From Bacteroides pyogenes (GTDB lineage: Bacteria > Bacteroidota > Bacteroidia > Bacteroidales > Bacteroidaceae): a stretch of DNA of 64,000 nucleotides. Within the stretch, counting starts at the first letter, position 1. Each line of letters begins with the position of its first letter. Positions 23,732 through 33,712 of this stretch are shown here, piece by piece. Location of the stretch: the NCBI RefSeq assembly GCF_014196225.1, contig NZ_JACIDI010000012.1, positions 22,079 through 86,078 on the forward strand. The letters run 5' to 3'. The notes beneath the pieces were generated by a model. The model saw only the letters and a list, made by a program, of their open reading frames with translations. It made no database searches and was not told the origin of the DNA. Both the position numbers and the translations under genes were made by a program.

Positions 23732-26038
23732 ATGAAACAGATTTACTATGTCATTCAGACTTTGCTGCGCGGACGAGGCTCGAACGTCATCAAGACGGTT
23801 TCACTCACGCTGGGGCTTTTTGTCGGTATCCTGCTGTTTGCCCGCGTGGCGTTCGAACTGAGCTATTACAATTTCCTGCGCCGCCCCGCCGAGCTTTATG
23901 TGGCGTACCTGAGCGGATTTGAAGAGATGAGTGAGGGGAAAGGCGCTCCCTACACGTTCGGCCCTTTCTCTGCGGCTGTGCGCGAGAATTTTCCCGAAGA
24001 GGTGGAAGACGCCACGATACTGAGGGAGAAGGGGGAATCGGTATATTACTGCGGCGACACGCGCCTGTCGGAACGAACGGTGTATGCCGACGAACATTTG
24101 TTCCCGACGCTGGGAATCGGCGTGCTGGCGGGCAAACCGGGAGAACTCTCGGATCCGAACGCGATTTTCGTTTCGCGCGCGCTGGCGTCGAAAGTGGCGG
24201 GTTCGGGCAATCCGGCGGATGCTGTGGGCAAAGTGCTGTATGCCGACCGCAAAACGCCGTTCAACATACGGGGTGTCTTCGAGGATATGGGCGATAATAC
24301 CGACATAGCCTTCGATGCGGTTATTCCCATGGCTGTGCTGTGGAACGCCGGACGCGGGGGATGGGGCTACGACATAAGCTACCGTTCGATTGTCCGTTTC
24401 CGTAACCCCTCTTCGGGGGTGAAGGCGGTAGAGGGGCGGTTGCCCGATATGCTCAAGAGGTATATCCCCGATTTCGGCAAGAAGACCGGGAGAAACATAA
24501 CCTTCGCGTTTCATCCCTTGGAGCGGATGCACTTCGACAATTCCGCCGTGCGCACCATGATCGTGGTGATGTCTGTGCTGGCTTTCGGCATTTTGCTCGT
24601 GGCGGCGTTCAACTACGTGCTCATATCGGTCTCCTCGCTGGCAAAGCGGGCCAAAGCCATCGGAGTGCACAAATGCAGCGGAGCTACCGACGGCGATGTG
24701 CTCAGGATGTTTCTGATGGAGGCGTTTCTCATTCTGCTCGTCTCGTTGGGGCTTGTCGCGCTGCTGATGTGGCAGTTTCGCGACTTCATCGAAGACATGG
24801 CTTCCGCCCGCCTGAGCTCGCTCTTTACGTGGCAGACGGTATGGGCGCCCGCTCTGGCGGTGGGGCTGGTTTTCGCCTTGGCAGGCGTGCTTCCCGCGCT
24901 ACTGTTTGCCTCCGTCCCTGTGACGCAGGTCTTCAAGCGGTATTCCGAACGGAAAACTTCGTGGAAGCGTCCGCTGCTTTTCATTCAGTTTGCGGGGATG
25001 GCGTTCGTTTCGGGCTTTCTGGTGTTCGTGCTCTGGCAGTACCGCATGGTGATGACGAAAGACGTGGGCTACAACCCCGACAGGGTGGTGACGTGCTGGT
25101 TCAAGTTCGGAGGCGGGCACGACAATGCCGCAGCCTTTTTCCGCAACCTGCCCATGGTAGAGAGCTACGGGGCCGCCAACCAGCTGATTTGTTCGGGGTA
25201 TAGCGGCGATACGTTCGACGCGGGCGACAACCGCAAGGTGGATACGCGCATCGAATGGGTGGATCCCGGTTTCGTGTCCATGATGGGAATCAGGCTGCTG
25301 AAAGGAAGAGACGTCGCCGCCGAAGGCGAAATACTGGTGAGTGAGGAGTTCGTGAGGCAGGCAGGCTGGACAGGTGACCCCATAGGCCGGCAAGTGTCTT
25401 ATTACGACGGCAGTAAAATGACGGTGGCGGGCGTAGTGCCCGATTACTCCATCCGCAGCGCGTACGAGTCGCAGCTGCCCATCATGCTGATAGCCGCGCG
25501 AGGGTCGATGCATCATTATCTGAGGCTGAAAGAGCCTTTTGACGAGAACCTGCGCAAGCTCAACGAAGTGATGAAAGAGGCGTTTCCCGCCGATGATGCG
25601 GTGTTCGTTTCTCTGCGCGGGAGGCTCGACAGGCAATACTCCGGCATCGCCCGTTTCCGCAACGCCGTATGGCTGGCGTCGGTGTCTATCCTGCTGATTG
25701 CCTTGATGGGGTTGTTGGGCTATGTGAATGACGAAATACGGCTGCGAAGCAAGGAGATTGCCATCCGCAAGGTGAACGGGGCGCAAGCGTCGGAAGTGCT
25801 GGCGATGCTTGCGAAAGAGGTGTGGCGAGTGGCCGTTCCCGCGCTTTGCATCGGGATTGCCGCCTCTTGGGCGGTAGGAGCGAAGTGGCTGGAGCAATTC
25901 AACGAGTATGCCTATCCCGATGTCCGGGCATTGGTGTATGTGGCGTTGGGGATATGGGCGGCGATTACCGGATGTGTGCTGATAAGGGCGGGGCGCATCG
26001 CTTCGGACGATCCGGTAAGAAGCATTCGGATGGAGTAA
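23732..26038 (+). CDS. FtsX-family ABC permease (MacB-like), first copy
   Basis: Membrane subunit of a type VII (mechanotransmission) ABC transporter. The start at MKQIYYVIQTLLRG matches the paralogue downstream ([14 protein letters not shown]) and follows the sigma-54 start site; codons upstream run back through the 59-bp repeat and are not native. 768 residues in two related halves: each has a transmembrane helix, a periplasmic MacB-type domain and FtsX helices. The conserved ALMGLLGYVNDEIRLRSKEIAIRKVNGA marks the C-terminal half and SSLAKRAKAIGVHKCSGA the first. First gene of a permease-ATPase-permease operon. Such systems expel peptides or act on envelope lipoproteins; substrate unknown. 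Confidence 0.9.
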   Translation: MKQIYYVIQTLLRGRGSNVIKTVSLTLGLFVGILLFARVAFELSYYNFLRRPAELYVAYLSGFEEMSEGKGAPYTFGPFSAAVRENFPEEVEDATILREKGESVYYCGDTRLSERTVYADEHLFPTLGIGVLAGKPGELSDPNAIFVSRALASKVAGSGNPADAVGKVLYADRKTPFNIRGVFEDMGDNTDIAFDAVIPMAVLWNAGRGGWGYDISYRSIVRFRNPSSGVKAVEGRLPDMLKRYIPDFGKKTGRNITFAFHPLERMHFDNSAVRTMIVVMSVLAFGILLVAAFNYVLISVSSLAKRAKAIGVHKCSGATDGDVLRMFLMEAFLILLVSLGLVALLMWQFRDFIEDMASARLSSLFTWQTVWAPALAVGLVFALAGVLPALLFASVPVTQVFKRYSERKTSWKRPLLFIQFAGMAFVSGFLVFVLWQYRMVMTKDVGYNPDRVVTCWFKFGGGHDNAAAFFRNLPMVESYGAANQLICSGYSGDTFDAGDNRKVDTRIEWVDPGFVSMMGIRLLKGRDVAAEGEILVSEEFVRQAGWTGDPIGRQVSYYDGSKMTVAGVVPDYSIRSAYESQLPIMLIAARGSMHHYLRLKEPFDENLRKLNEVMKEAFPADDAVFVSLRGRLDRQYSGIARFRNAVWLASVSILLIALMGLLGYVNDEIRLRSKEIAIRKVNGAQASEVLAMLAKEVWRVAVPALCIGIAASWAVGAKWLEQFNEYAYPDVRALVYVALGIWAAITGCVLIRAGRIASDDPVRSIRME

Positions 26039-26094
26039 TCGTGTTTATGATAATAAATTGATAATTAATATATTAAAAACAAAATAGTAAAGCT

Positions 26095-26769
26095 ATGATT
26101 AAACTTGAAAACATCAGCAAGGTTTTCCGTACTTCGGAAGTGGAGACGGTGGCGTTGAACCGGGTGAACCTCGAAGTGAACGAAGGAGAATTCGTGGCGG
26201 TGATGGGACCGTCGGGCTGCGGAAAATCTACGTTGCTCAATATCCTCGGACTGCTCGACAGTCCGACCGAAGGGTCTTACCGCCTCATAGGCGAGGAAGT
26301 GGCGGGGCTGAAAGAGAAGCAGCGCACACGGGTGCGGAAGGGGAAGCTGGGATTTGTGTTCCAGAGCTTCAACCTCATAGACGAGCTCAACGTTTACGAA
26401 AACGTGGAACTGCCCCTGACGTACCTCGACATCAAGGCGTCCGAACGCAGGGAGATGGTGGAGGCAATGCTGAGAAGAATGAATATCGGCCACCGCGCCA
26501 AGCACTTCCCGCAGCAGCTTTCGGGCGGGCAGCAGCAACGTGTGGCGATAGCCCGTGCCGTTGTAGCCGCTCCGAAGCTGATTCTTGCCGACGAGCCTAC
26601 GGGCAACCTCGATTCTAAAAACGGGGCGGAGGTGATGAACCTGCTCACCGAGCTGAACAAGGAGGGGACGACCATCGTGATGGTGACGCACTCGCAGCAC
26701 GACGCGTCGTTCGCGCATCGCACGGTGCATCTTTTCGACGGAAGCATTATGGCGAATATCACTGCATAA
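26095..26769 (+). CDS. ABC transporter ATPase (LolD/MacB type)
   Basis: Cytoplasmic ATPase of 224 residues that powers the two flanking permeases. Walker [11 protein letters not shown] loop [11 protein letters not shown], signature LSGGQQQR, Walker [13 protein letters not shown] and the switch VTHSQHD are all intact. Its length and the [10 protein letters not shown] pattern are typical for the MacB/LolD/FtsE branch. It lies 56 bp after the first permease and 13 bp before the second, so one operon and probably a heterodimeric permease complex. Confidence 0.95.
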   Translation: MIKLENISKVFRTSEVETVALNRVNLEVNEGEFVAVMGPSGCGKSTLLNILGLLDSPTEGSYRLIGEEVAGLKEKQRTRVRKGKLGFVFQSFNLIDELNVYENVELPLTYLDIKASERREMVEAMLRRMNIGHRAKHFPQQLSGGQQQRVAIARAVVAAPKLILADEPTGNLDSKNGAEVMNLLTELNKEGTTIVMVTHSQHDASFAHRTVHLFDGSIMANITA

Positions 26770-26782
26770 AGGGGAGGGACGG

Positions 26783-29098
26783 ATGAAGCACATATACTAT
26801 GCGTTGCGGGTACTTCCGCGCGAAATGGGGGCGAACGTCACCAAAGTGATTTCGCTTTCGCTGGGACTCATCGTCGGCATCTTGCTTTTCTCGCAGATCG
26901 CTTTCGAACTGAGCTACGAGAGGGGTTACCCGGATGCGGAACGCCTCGCGCTCGTGGGATGCAGAACGACCAACCTCAGCACGGGGGAGGTGGTAAGACA
27001 CGGAGACAGTGGTATGGACTACACGGTTTTCGCTCCTATAGCGGCGGCTCTGGCGCAAGACCTCCCGGAGCTGGTGGAGCATGCTTCCTGCGTGTGCACC
27101 ATTCAGGAAAGGAACGTGTATTATGAAGACAGGCTTTTGAAAGATGCCGGTTATATCTTTGCGGATACTTGCTTTTTCCGCACGATGGGCATACCGGTGC
27201 TGAAAGGGAACGAGAAAGACCTCATCATGCCGGGCAGCGTTTTTGTCTCGGAGCGTTTCGCCCGGGAGGTATTCGGAGACGCCGACCCTGTGGGGAAAAC
27301 GCTCTCTATGGGAAGAAAGATCGAGCTGACCGTGCGCGGAGTGTATAAAGACGTGCCGGAAAACACGATTCTTACCCACGATTTTGTCGTGAGCGTTCAC
27401 CGGGACGGCGGGTATATGTATGGAAACGGCTGGAAGGGAAACGATGTATTTAACGCTTTTCTGAGGCTGCGTAGCGCTTCCGACATCGATCGGCTGAATG
27501 CGCGCATCCAGAGCGCGATAGAAAGATATACGCCGGGACAGTACGCCGACTGGAAGATGGATTTCGGCGTCACTCCCATCGTGAAGCTCCATCTGGAGGA
27601 TGCTTCCGTGCGGAAACGTCTTTTCATCTACGGTTTCCTCGGATTCTCCATCTTCTTTACCGCCATCATGAACTACATTCTCATATCCGTATCCGCCCTG
27701 AGCCGCAGGGCGAAGAGCGTGGGCGTGTACAAGTGCAGCGGAGCCGGATCGGCGGACATCTTCGGCATGTTTCTTGCGGAGACGGGCGTTCTGGTACTGG
27801 TGTCCGTACTGCTGAGCTTCCTGTGCATCTACAATGCCCGGACGCTTATTGAAGACCTGCTGTCGGTGAAGCTTTCTTCGCTGTTCACGTGGGAGACGAT
27901 GTGGGTTCCCGCGCTTGTCGTCGTGACTCTTTTCGTGCTGGCGGGGTGTGTGCCGGGGCATTTGTTTTCGCGCATTCCGGTCACGCAGGTGTTCCGTCGC
28001 CATACTGACGGGAAAAAAGGATGGAAGCGGTCGCTGCTGTTCGTGCAGTTTATGGGCGCTTCGTTCGTCATGGGGCTGCTTCTTGTGGCTATTTCGCAAT
28101 ACCGACACCTGATGAGCCGCGACATGGGAATCGACGTGCCGGGGCTGATGGAAGCCGGCAACAACATACCGGAAGAGATGGCGGAGAACGTGAAAGAGGC
28201 TCTCGCCCGCCAGCCGATGGCAGAGGGGGTGACCGTATCCACGCACAGCGTGCTGGGACAGTATTGGACGCGGGGACTGATGAGCAACGACGGAAGGCGG
28301 CTCGCTACGCTCAACTTCAACTATTGTCGGTTCAACTATCCGGAGGTGATGGGTATCGGGATCGTGGAGGGAACCTCTTTCCGGAAGGAGGAAGACATCT
28401 TGGTGAATGAAGAGTTGGTGCGCCTCATGAGGTGGACCGACGGGGCTGTGGGCAAGAAGTTGAACGGTTTGAACGGGACGATAACGGGCGTGTTCCGCGA
28501 CATCCGTAACGAGAGCTTCTACGGCGGCCAGTCGCCGATTGCCCTGATAGCCAGTGAAAAAGCGAGTCTGGTGTTCAATGTCCGGCTGAAAGAGCCTTAC
28601 GACGAGAACCTGAGGCGGCTGAACCGGTATATGGAAGAAACTTATCCGCTTGCGGGGCTGAATTTTACGTCGGTCGACAGCATGCTGAAAGACATTTATA
28701 AGCCTGTCTACCGTTTCCGAAATTCGGTCTGGATCACTTCGGGATTTATTCTGCTCATCATTGTCATGGGGCTTATCGGATATGTGAGCGATGAAACCCG
28801 GCGCCGGAGCAAGGAGATCGCCGTGCGGAAAGTGAACGGGGCCGAAGTGGGCGACGTGCTTCGCCTGCTCGTGCGCGACATCCTGTACGTCTCCGTCTTT
28901 GCCGTCCTCATCGGCACGGTTGCTTCTTATGTTGTGGGGAAGGCATGGCTCAGCCAGTTTGCGGAGCATATCCGCCTGCATCCGCTCCTGTTTGCCGGAA
29001 CGGCCCTCTTCATCCTGCTGCTTGCGGTGGTGTGCGTGGTGCTGAAGGCATGGCGCATCGCCCGCGAAAACCCGGTAAACAGCATCAAGGCGGAGTGA
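26783..29098 (+). CDS. FtsX-family ABC permease (MacB-like), second copy
   Basis: 771-residue paralogue of the first permease, sharing the start ([11 protein letters not shown]), the first-half motif [19 protein letters not shown] and the second-half motif [23 protein letters not shown]. The pair probably forms a heterodimer with the ATPase between them. The periplasmic portions are clearly diverged, as expected for division of labour. Ends at a strong shared terminator with the convergent MATE gene. Regulation by the NtrBC-like pair through sigma-54 is inferred from the promoter at 23,672. Confidence 0.9.
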   Translation: MKHIYYALRVLPREMGANVTKVISLSLGLIVGILLFSQIAFELSYERGYPDAERLALVGCRTTNLSTGEVVRHGDSGMDYTVFAPIAAALAQDLPELVEHASCVCTIQERNVYYEDRLLKDAGYIFADTCFFRTMGIPVLKGNEKDLIMPGSVFVSERFAREVFGDADPVGKTLSMGRKIELTVRGVYKDVPENTILTHDFVVSVHRDGGYMYGNGWKGNDVFNAFLRLRSASDIDRLNARIQSAIERYTPGQYADWKMDFGVTPIVKLHLEDASVRKRLFIYGFLGFSIFFTAIMNYILISVSALSRRAKSVGVYKCSGAGSADIFGMFLAETGVLVLVSVLLSFLCIYNARTLIEDLLSVKLSSLFTWETMWVPALVVVTLFVLAGCVPGHLFSRIPVTQVFRRHTDGKKGWKRSLLFVQFMGASFVMGLLLVAISQYRHLMSRDMGIDVPGLMEAGNNIPEEMAENVKEALARQPMAEGVTVSTHSVLGQYWTRGLMSNDGRRLATLNFNYCRFNYPEVMGIGIVEGTSFRKEEDILVNEELVRLMRWTDGAVGKKLNGLNGTITGVFRDIRNESFYGGQSPIALIASEKASLVFNVRLKEPYDENLRRLNRYMEETYPLAGLNFTSVDSMLKDIYKPVYRFRNSVWITSGFILLIIVMGLIGYVSDETRRRSKEIAVRKVNGAEVGDVLRLLVRDILYVSVFAVLIGTVASYVVGKAWLSQFAEHIRLHPLLFAGTALFILLLAVVCVVLKAWRIARENPVNSIKAE

Positions 29099-29121
29099 TT
29101 CGCCGCATACCTGTATGATTC

Positions 29122-30486
29122 TTAACGCTTGGCGGCATCGGTGTATGCCGCAAGGCGTTTTTTATGGAATACCGCCAGACTGACGATGGCCGTGACAAAC
29201 GCCAGCGCGTCGGACACAGGCATGCTTATCCAGATGCCTTTCAGTCCCCACCATTGCGGGAAGAGGAGCAGACAGGGAAGCAGGTAGAGCAGTTGGCGGG
29301 TGAGCGAAAGGAAAATGCTTATCTTGGCTTTGCCGATGCTTTGGAAGAAGTTGCCGATGACGATTTGCGCGCCTACCAGCGGGAACATCATCACGGCGAG
29401 GCGCACACCCTCCGCCGCCAGCCCGATAAGCTCCTCGCTGTCGGTGAAAAGGGCAGAAACCGCACGGGGAAAGAGTTCGCAGACAAGGAAGCCGGTGCTG
29501 GTGATGGCAACGCCCGAAAAAACTCCCAGACGAAGCGTATGCTTCACCCGGTCTGTTTTCCCCGCCCCGTAGTTGTAGCCGATGATGGGTTGCATGCCCA
29601 TGGTGAGTCCGAGCACAATCATCACATACAGCGTCAGCAGGCGGTTGATGATGCCGTACGCGCCGATGGCCATATCGCCCCCGTGCGCTTGCAGGCTGTT
29701 GTTGATGATGATGACGATGACGCAGGCGCATACGTTGATCAGGAACGGCGACATGCCGATGGAGAAGATGTTGGAAACGATGCGCCGTTTCATCCTCCAT
29801 ACCCTCCCTTCGAAGTGCACCGTACTCTCTTTGTCGAGGAAATGACTCACCACCCATACCATCCCGATGAATTGCGATATGACGGTTGCCGTGGCCGCTC
29901 CGCGCATTCCCCATCCGAACCGGAAGATGAAGAGGGGAGCGAGGATGAGGTTGGCGAATACCGTCACCATAGACGTGAGCATCGCCTTCTTCGGGTATCC
30001 CGTGGCGCGCATCACGTTGTTCAGCCCGATCATGGTGTAGGACACGGGCGTTCCCAGCAGAATCACCTGCATGAAGCTGCGGGCGTAAGGCAGCGTCTCT
30101 CCGCTGGCGCCGAAAAACAGGAGTATGCGATCGAGAAAAACGAACGACACGACGCTGAAGAAAACCGAGTTGGTGATGCAAAGCATCAGGGTGTGCGAGA
30201 GGATTTCGGTGGCTCCTTCGTGGTCTTTCTGCCCCAGACGGATGGAGGCGATGGTGGAGCCGCCCGCCGAAACCAGGGTGCAGAAAGCGATGACAAGGTT
30301 CATCATGGGGAAGCTCACCGCCAGTCCGGCGATGGCCATGGCGCCTACGCCGTGCCCGATGAAGATGCTGTCGATGATGTTGTACAGCGAAGTGACGGTC
30401 ATGCCGATGATGGCGGGGATGGAGTACTGCAACAGCAGCTTTCCCACAGGCTCGGAGCCTAATATATGCGGGTCGTTTTTGCTCAT
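29122..30486 (-). CDS. MATE-family multidrug/sodium exporter
   Basis: Inner-membrane cation-coupled drug exporter, 454 residues, 12 hydrophobic segments in two related halves. Family features include the opening SEPVGKLLLQYSIPAIIGMTVTSLYNIIDSIFIGHGVG, GSTIASIRLGQ, and GMQPIIGYNYGAGKTDRVK at the start of the second half. It is convergent with the ABC operon and ends 23 bp from it; its last codons overlap the shared hairpin terminator. Substrate cannot be told. Confidence 0.93.
   Translation of the reverse strand: MSKNDPHILGSEPVGKLLLQYSIPAIIGMTVTSLYNIIDSIFIGHGVGAMAIAGLAVSFPMMNLVIAFCTLVSAGGSTIASIRLGQKDHEGATEILSHTLMLCITNSVFFSVVSFVFLDRILLFFGASGETLPYARSFMQVILLGTPVSYTMIGLNNVMRATGYPKKAMLTSMVTVFANLILAPLFIFRFGWGMRGAATATVISQFIGMVWVVSHFLDKESTVHFEGRVWRMKRRIVSNIFSIGMSPFLINVCACVIVIIINNSLQAHGGDMAIGAYGIINRLLTLYVMIVLGLTMGMQPIIGYNYGAGKTDRVKHTLRLGVFSGVAITSTGFLVCELFPRAVSALFTDSEELIGLAAEGVRLAVMMFPLVGAQIVIGNFFQSIGKAKISIFLSLTRQLLYLLPCLLLFPQWWGLKGIWISMPVSDALAFVTAIVSLAVFHKKRLAAYTDAAKR
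29124..29163. terminator. Terminator at the end of the ABC operon
   Basis: Stem 29124-29138 with 29145-29158 (about 14 bp, one imperfect position), then TTTTTT on plus. It lies inside the last codons of the convergent MATE gene. Confidence 0.85.
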
Positions 30487-30635
30487 TCGCTACAGAGGGT
30501 TGGTTGGGTGAAAATAAACGGCATCTTGATTTCGTGTGCCAAAGGTACGAATTATTTGGCTTATTCGAAGATTATTCGGAACTTTGCGTAACGAATACGG
30601 AAAGTTTAAACTCAACAGAGACAAGCGAGGTTTAT

Positions 30636-31442
30636 ATGGCGAATGGAAAAGAGAAAAATCCGGGAAATGGTTCGCCGGAGTTCGGGAATAAGAAGGGGTA
30701 TACGGCGGATAGGTCGGATAGAGCGGATAGGTCGGATACGGCAGATAGGTCGGATAGAGCAGATAGAACAGATAGGTCCGATAGAGCGGGGAAAGTAGTG
30801 GTCTTGTTCGATTTCGACGGAGTGATTATGGATACGGAACCTCAGTACACGGTTTTCTGGAACCGGCAGGGAAAGTTGCATCTGGGTGAAGAAGATTTCG
30901 GACCCCGTATCAAAGGACAGACTTTGACGCAGATTTATCACAACTATTTTATGGGAGCGGAAGAGGTGCAGAAGCAGATTATGGCTGCGCTGAACGCATT
31001 CGAAGAGCAAATGTCGTACGTTTACGTTCCCGGCGCGGCGCGGTTTATGAAAGAACTCCGCAAGCGGGGAGTGAAGACGGGCATCGTGACCAGCTCGAAC
31101 GAAGTGAAGATGCAGCGTGTGTATAAGGTGCATCCCGAATTGAAAGGGATGGTCGACTGTATCCTCACCGGGGAGATGTTTCCCCGTTCCAAACCGGCTC
31201 CCGATTGTTTTTTGCTGGGTATGAAGCAGTTTGGAGCGACTCCCGGGCAGACTTACGTGTTCGAGGATTCTTTCCACGGGATTCAGGCGGGAATATCTTC
31301 CGGAGCTACCGTCATCGGGCTGGCCACCACAAATCCGCGCGAAGCCATAGCCGGAAAGACGCATGATGTGATAGACGACTTCACCGAGATGACGTACGAG
31401 CGGATGACAGCGGTATGCCGGGAGCTTTCTTGCGGGGCGTAG
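30636..31442 (+). CDS. HAD-superfamily phosphatase/phosphomutase (beta-PGM-like) with repeat N terminus
   Basis: Cytoplasmic HAD hydrolase of subfamily IA: VVLFDFDGVIMDTEPQY (nucleophile and acid/base Asp), GIVTSSNEVK (motif II), KPAPDCFL (motif III Lys) and VFEDSFHGIQAG (motif IV). Cap-helix sequence fits beta-phosphoglucomutase or sugar-phosphate phosphatases. Start at MANGKEKN (30636) rather than 44 codons upstream. The first 55 residues are a disordered tail; residues 25-51 are nine 3-residue repeats (DRS/DRA/DTA) from a 9-bp DNA array, probably variable between strains. Usual family members start near the DFDG motif, so the tail is an extension of about 50 residues. Confidence 0.88.
   Translation: MANGKEKNPGNGSPEFGNKKGYTADRSDRADRSDTADRSDRADRTDRSDRAGKVVVLFDFDGVIMDTEPQYTVFWNRQGKLHLGEEDFGPRIKGQTLTQIYHNYFMGAEEVQKQIMAALNAFEEQMSYVYVPGAARFMKELRKRGVKTGIVTSSNEVKMQRVYKVHPELKGMVDCILTGEMFPRSKPAPDCFLLGMKQFGATPGQTYVFEDSFHGIQAGISSGATVIGLATTNPREAIAGKTHDVIDDFTEMTYERMTAVCRELSCGA
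30708..30788. repeat. 9-bp in-frame microsatellite-like array, 9 copies
   Basis: Units GATAGGTCG, GATAGAGCG, GATACGGCA and close variants follow each other without gaps. Copy-number change would add or remove three residues without a frameshift. Confidence 0.95.
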
Positions 31443-31465
31443 CGGAAAGGATTTTCCTTTTTTCC

Positions 31466-31497
31466 TTGTCCGTTATGAATTAAATGTTATAACTTTG
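31466..31497 (+). promoter_or_regulatory. panB promoter
   Basis: TTG (31466-31468), 21-bp spacer, TAACTTTG (31490-31497). Predicted start about 45 bp before the panB ATG. Confidence 0.75.
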
Positions 31498-31550
31498 CAT
31501 CCGATTTTTGAAAACTTCAACATTATTTTAATTCTTAAATTTTGGAAAAT

Positions 31551-32372
31551 ATGGCCGGTTATATAGCTGATGATACACGGAAAGTAACTACTCATCGCCT
31601 GATAGAAATGAAACAGAGAGGCGAAAAAATATCGATGCTTACTGCATACGATTACACGATGGCGCAGATTGTGGACGGCGCGGGAATGGATGTTATTCTG
31701 GTAGGCGACTCGGCCTCTAACGTAATGGCGGGGAATGTGACGACACTGCCCATCACGCTCGATCAGATGATCTATCACGGCAAATCGGTGGTGCGCGGAG
31801 TGAAGCGCGCGATGGTAGTGGTCGACATGCCTTTCGGTTCGTATCAGGGTAACGAGATGGAAGGACTGGCGTCGGCAATCCGCATCATGAAGGAAAGCCA
31901 TGCCGATGCGCTGAAGCTCGAAGGCGGCGAGGAAGTGATCGACACGGTGAAGCGTATCCTGAGCGCGGGCATCCCGGTGATGGGACATCTGGGGCTGATG
32001 CCGCAGTCGATCAACAAATACGGAACGTATACCGTGCGCGCCAAAGACGAGGCGGAGGCGGAGAAGCTGGTGCGCGACGCTCACTTGCTCGAAGACGCGG
32101 GTTGCTTCGCTCTGGTGCTCGAAAAGATTCCGGCGACGCTGGCCGCGAAAGTGGCTTCGGAACTCACGATCCCGGTGATAGGCATCGGAGCCGGAGGAAA
32201 TGTGGACGGACAGGTGCTGGTGGTTCAGGATATGCTGGGAATGAACAACGGATTCCGTCCGCGCTTTCTGAGGCGGTATGCCGACCTGTATACGGTGATG
32301 ACGGATGCCGTCAGCCGTTACATCTCGGACGTGAAGAATTGTTATTTTCCCAACGAGAAGGAACAATATTGA
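31551..32372 (+). CDS. panB: 3-methyl-2-oxobutanoate hydroxymethyltransferase
   Basis: First committed step of pantothenate (coenzyme A) synthesis: adds a hydroxymethyl group from 5,10-methylene-THF to ketoisovalerate. The 273-residue product (start MAGYIADDT at 31551; an in-frame TTG at 31542 is less likely) has the PanB barrel pattern: [22 protein letters not shown] with the metal-binding Asp, [11 protein letters not shown] (metal Asp), [19 protein letters not shown] with catalytic Glu region and [16 protein letters not shown]. Complete and typical. A transporter gene follows 8 bp later. Confidence 0.96.
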   Translation: MAGYIADDTRKVTTHRLIEMKQRGEKISMLTAYDYTMAQIVDGAGMDVILVGDSASNVMAGNVTTLPITLDQMIYHGKSVVRGVKRAMVVVDMPFGSYQGNEMEGLASAIRIMKESHADALKLEGGEEVIDTVKRILSAGIPVMGHLGLMPQSINKYGTYTVRAKDEAEAEKLVRDAHLLEDAGCFALVLEKIPATLAAKVASELTIPVIGIGAGGNVDGQVLVVQDMLGMNNGFRPRFLRRYADLYTVMTDAVSRYISDVKNCYFPNEKEQY

Positions 32373-32380
32373 TATGATAT

Positions 32381-33532
32381 ATGGCGGTGAAACTGTGGAC
32401 GGTTCATTTTATGCGGATAGGTATAGCTAATTTGCTGTTGTTTGCGTCTTTGTACATGCTGTTTCCTGCGATCGCGATCGAAATGGGCGACCGTGCGGGC
32501 ATCTCTTTGGCGCAAACGGGAGGCATCTTTCTTTGCCTGATGGCGGGAATGTTCCTTATCGGTCCTTTCCACGCTTATCTGGTGGATGCTTATAAGCGCA
32601 AGTACGTGTATATGTTCGCTTCAGCCGCAATGGTAGCCGCTACGGCGGGATATGCTTTCGTAACGGATGTCACGGAGCTGATGTTGCTGAGTCTCGGGCA
32701 CGGGATGGCGTTCGGCATGGCCACCTCGTCGGGTATCACGCTTGCCATCGACGTTACCGGTTCGGCATTGCGCAGCGTCGGCAACATCAGTTTTTCCTGG
32801 GTCGTGCGTCTGGGGATGATTATCGGAGTGGTTGCAGGCGTCTGCGTCCACCGGTATTATCCGTTCGAGGATCTGGTGCTCGTTTCGGCTGTTACGGGAG
32901 CCGTCGGAATATTGGTTGTGGCGGGGGTGTATGTACCTTTCCGCGCGCCGATCGTCACTAAGACCTGTTCTTTCGACCGCTTCATGCTGCTTCGCGGATG
33001 GGTGCTCGCCGTCAATCTCGTTCTGATAACGTTTGTCCCCGGATTGCTCGTTTCGCTTGCCCATCCCTTCCTGAACAATATGACGTGGTGGGGCATGGAG
33101 GCGTTTGTGCCTTTCTTCGCCCTTACGGGAGCGGGATGTCTGCTTTCCATGCTGTTGAGACGTCTTCCTTTCCTTAGGGAACGGATGTTGCGGCTGATAG
33201 TCGGAGGCATCGGCTTGGAGATTCTCGCCGTCTTTCTGCTCGATACGCATGGATGCATTGCCGTTCCTGCCGTTCTTCTGGGGCTGGGACTGGGGTTTGT
33301 GATGCCGGAGTTCCTGCTGATGTTCGTCAAGCTGTCTGAGCATTGCCAGCGAGGGACGGCAAACACTACCCACCTGTTGGCAAGCGAAGCGGGTACATTC
33401 ATCGGGATTGCCGCTTCGTGTCGCATGGATGCGGGAGAGCTGCTGACGGCGGCACGTGTGGCTGCCGTGGCTGCGATGCTGTTTTTCGTGTTCGTTGCCT
33501 ATCCTTATTTCCGCAGGAAGAAAATCCGGTGA
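32381..33532 (+). CDS. MFS transporter
   Basis: Major facilitator superfamily carrier, 383 residues with about 11-12 hydrophobic helices. The loop after helix 2 reads LVDAYKRKYVYM, a degenerate form of the D-x-x-x-R-K motif, and the second half repeats the pattern around LLRRLPFLRERMLR. Starts 8 bp after panB and is surely co-transcribed, which raises the possibility of a role with pantothenate or a precursor, but no motif supports a specific substrate. Ends next to a 66-bp array and the convergent RSH gene. Confidence 0.82.
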   Translation: MAVKLWTVHFMRIGIANLLLFASLYMLFPAIAIEMGDRAGISLAQTGGIFLCLMAGMFLIGPFHAYLVDAYKRKYVYMFASAAMVAATAGYAFVTDVTELMLLSLGHGMAFGMATSSGITLAIDVTGSALRSVGNISFSWVVRLGMIIGVVAGVCVHRYYPFEDLVLVSAVTGAVGILVVAGVYVPFRAPIVTKTCSFDRFMLLRGWVLAVNLVLITFVPGLLVSLAHPFLNNMTWWGMEAFVPFFALTGAGCLLSMLLRRLPFLRERMLRLIVGGIGLEILAVFLLDTHGCIAVPAVLLGLGLGFVMPEFLLMFVKLSEHCQRGTANTTHLLASEAGTFIGIAASCRMDAGELLTAARVAAVAAMLFFVFVAYPYFRRKKIR

Positions 33533-33541
33533 TTGCCCCGC

Positions 33542-33712
33542 CTGCTTGAACGATACGTCTTCGACCGTCGGTTCCGGCGCACGTTTGCCTGCCTGTATGT
33601 ATGGAGTCTGCTTGAACGATACGGTCTCGACCGTCAGTTCCGGCACATGTTTGCCTGCCCGTATGTATAGAGCCTGCTTGAACAATGAGGTCTTCGACCG
33701 TCAGTTCCGGCT
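33542..33712. repeat. 66-bp tandem array at the 3' end of the RSH gene
   Basis: CTGCTTGAAC starts at 33542, 33608 and 33674, 66 bp apart; CGACCGTCAGTTCCGGC recurs in each unit. The last unit contains the RSH stop codon and its last codons, so the array appears to have been built by copying outward from the gene's own end. Confidence 0.95.
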
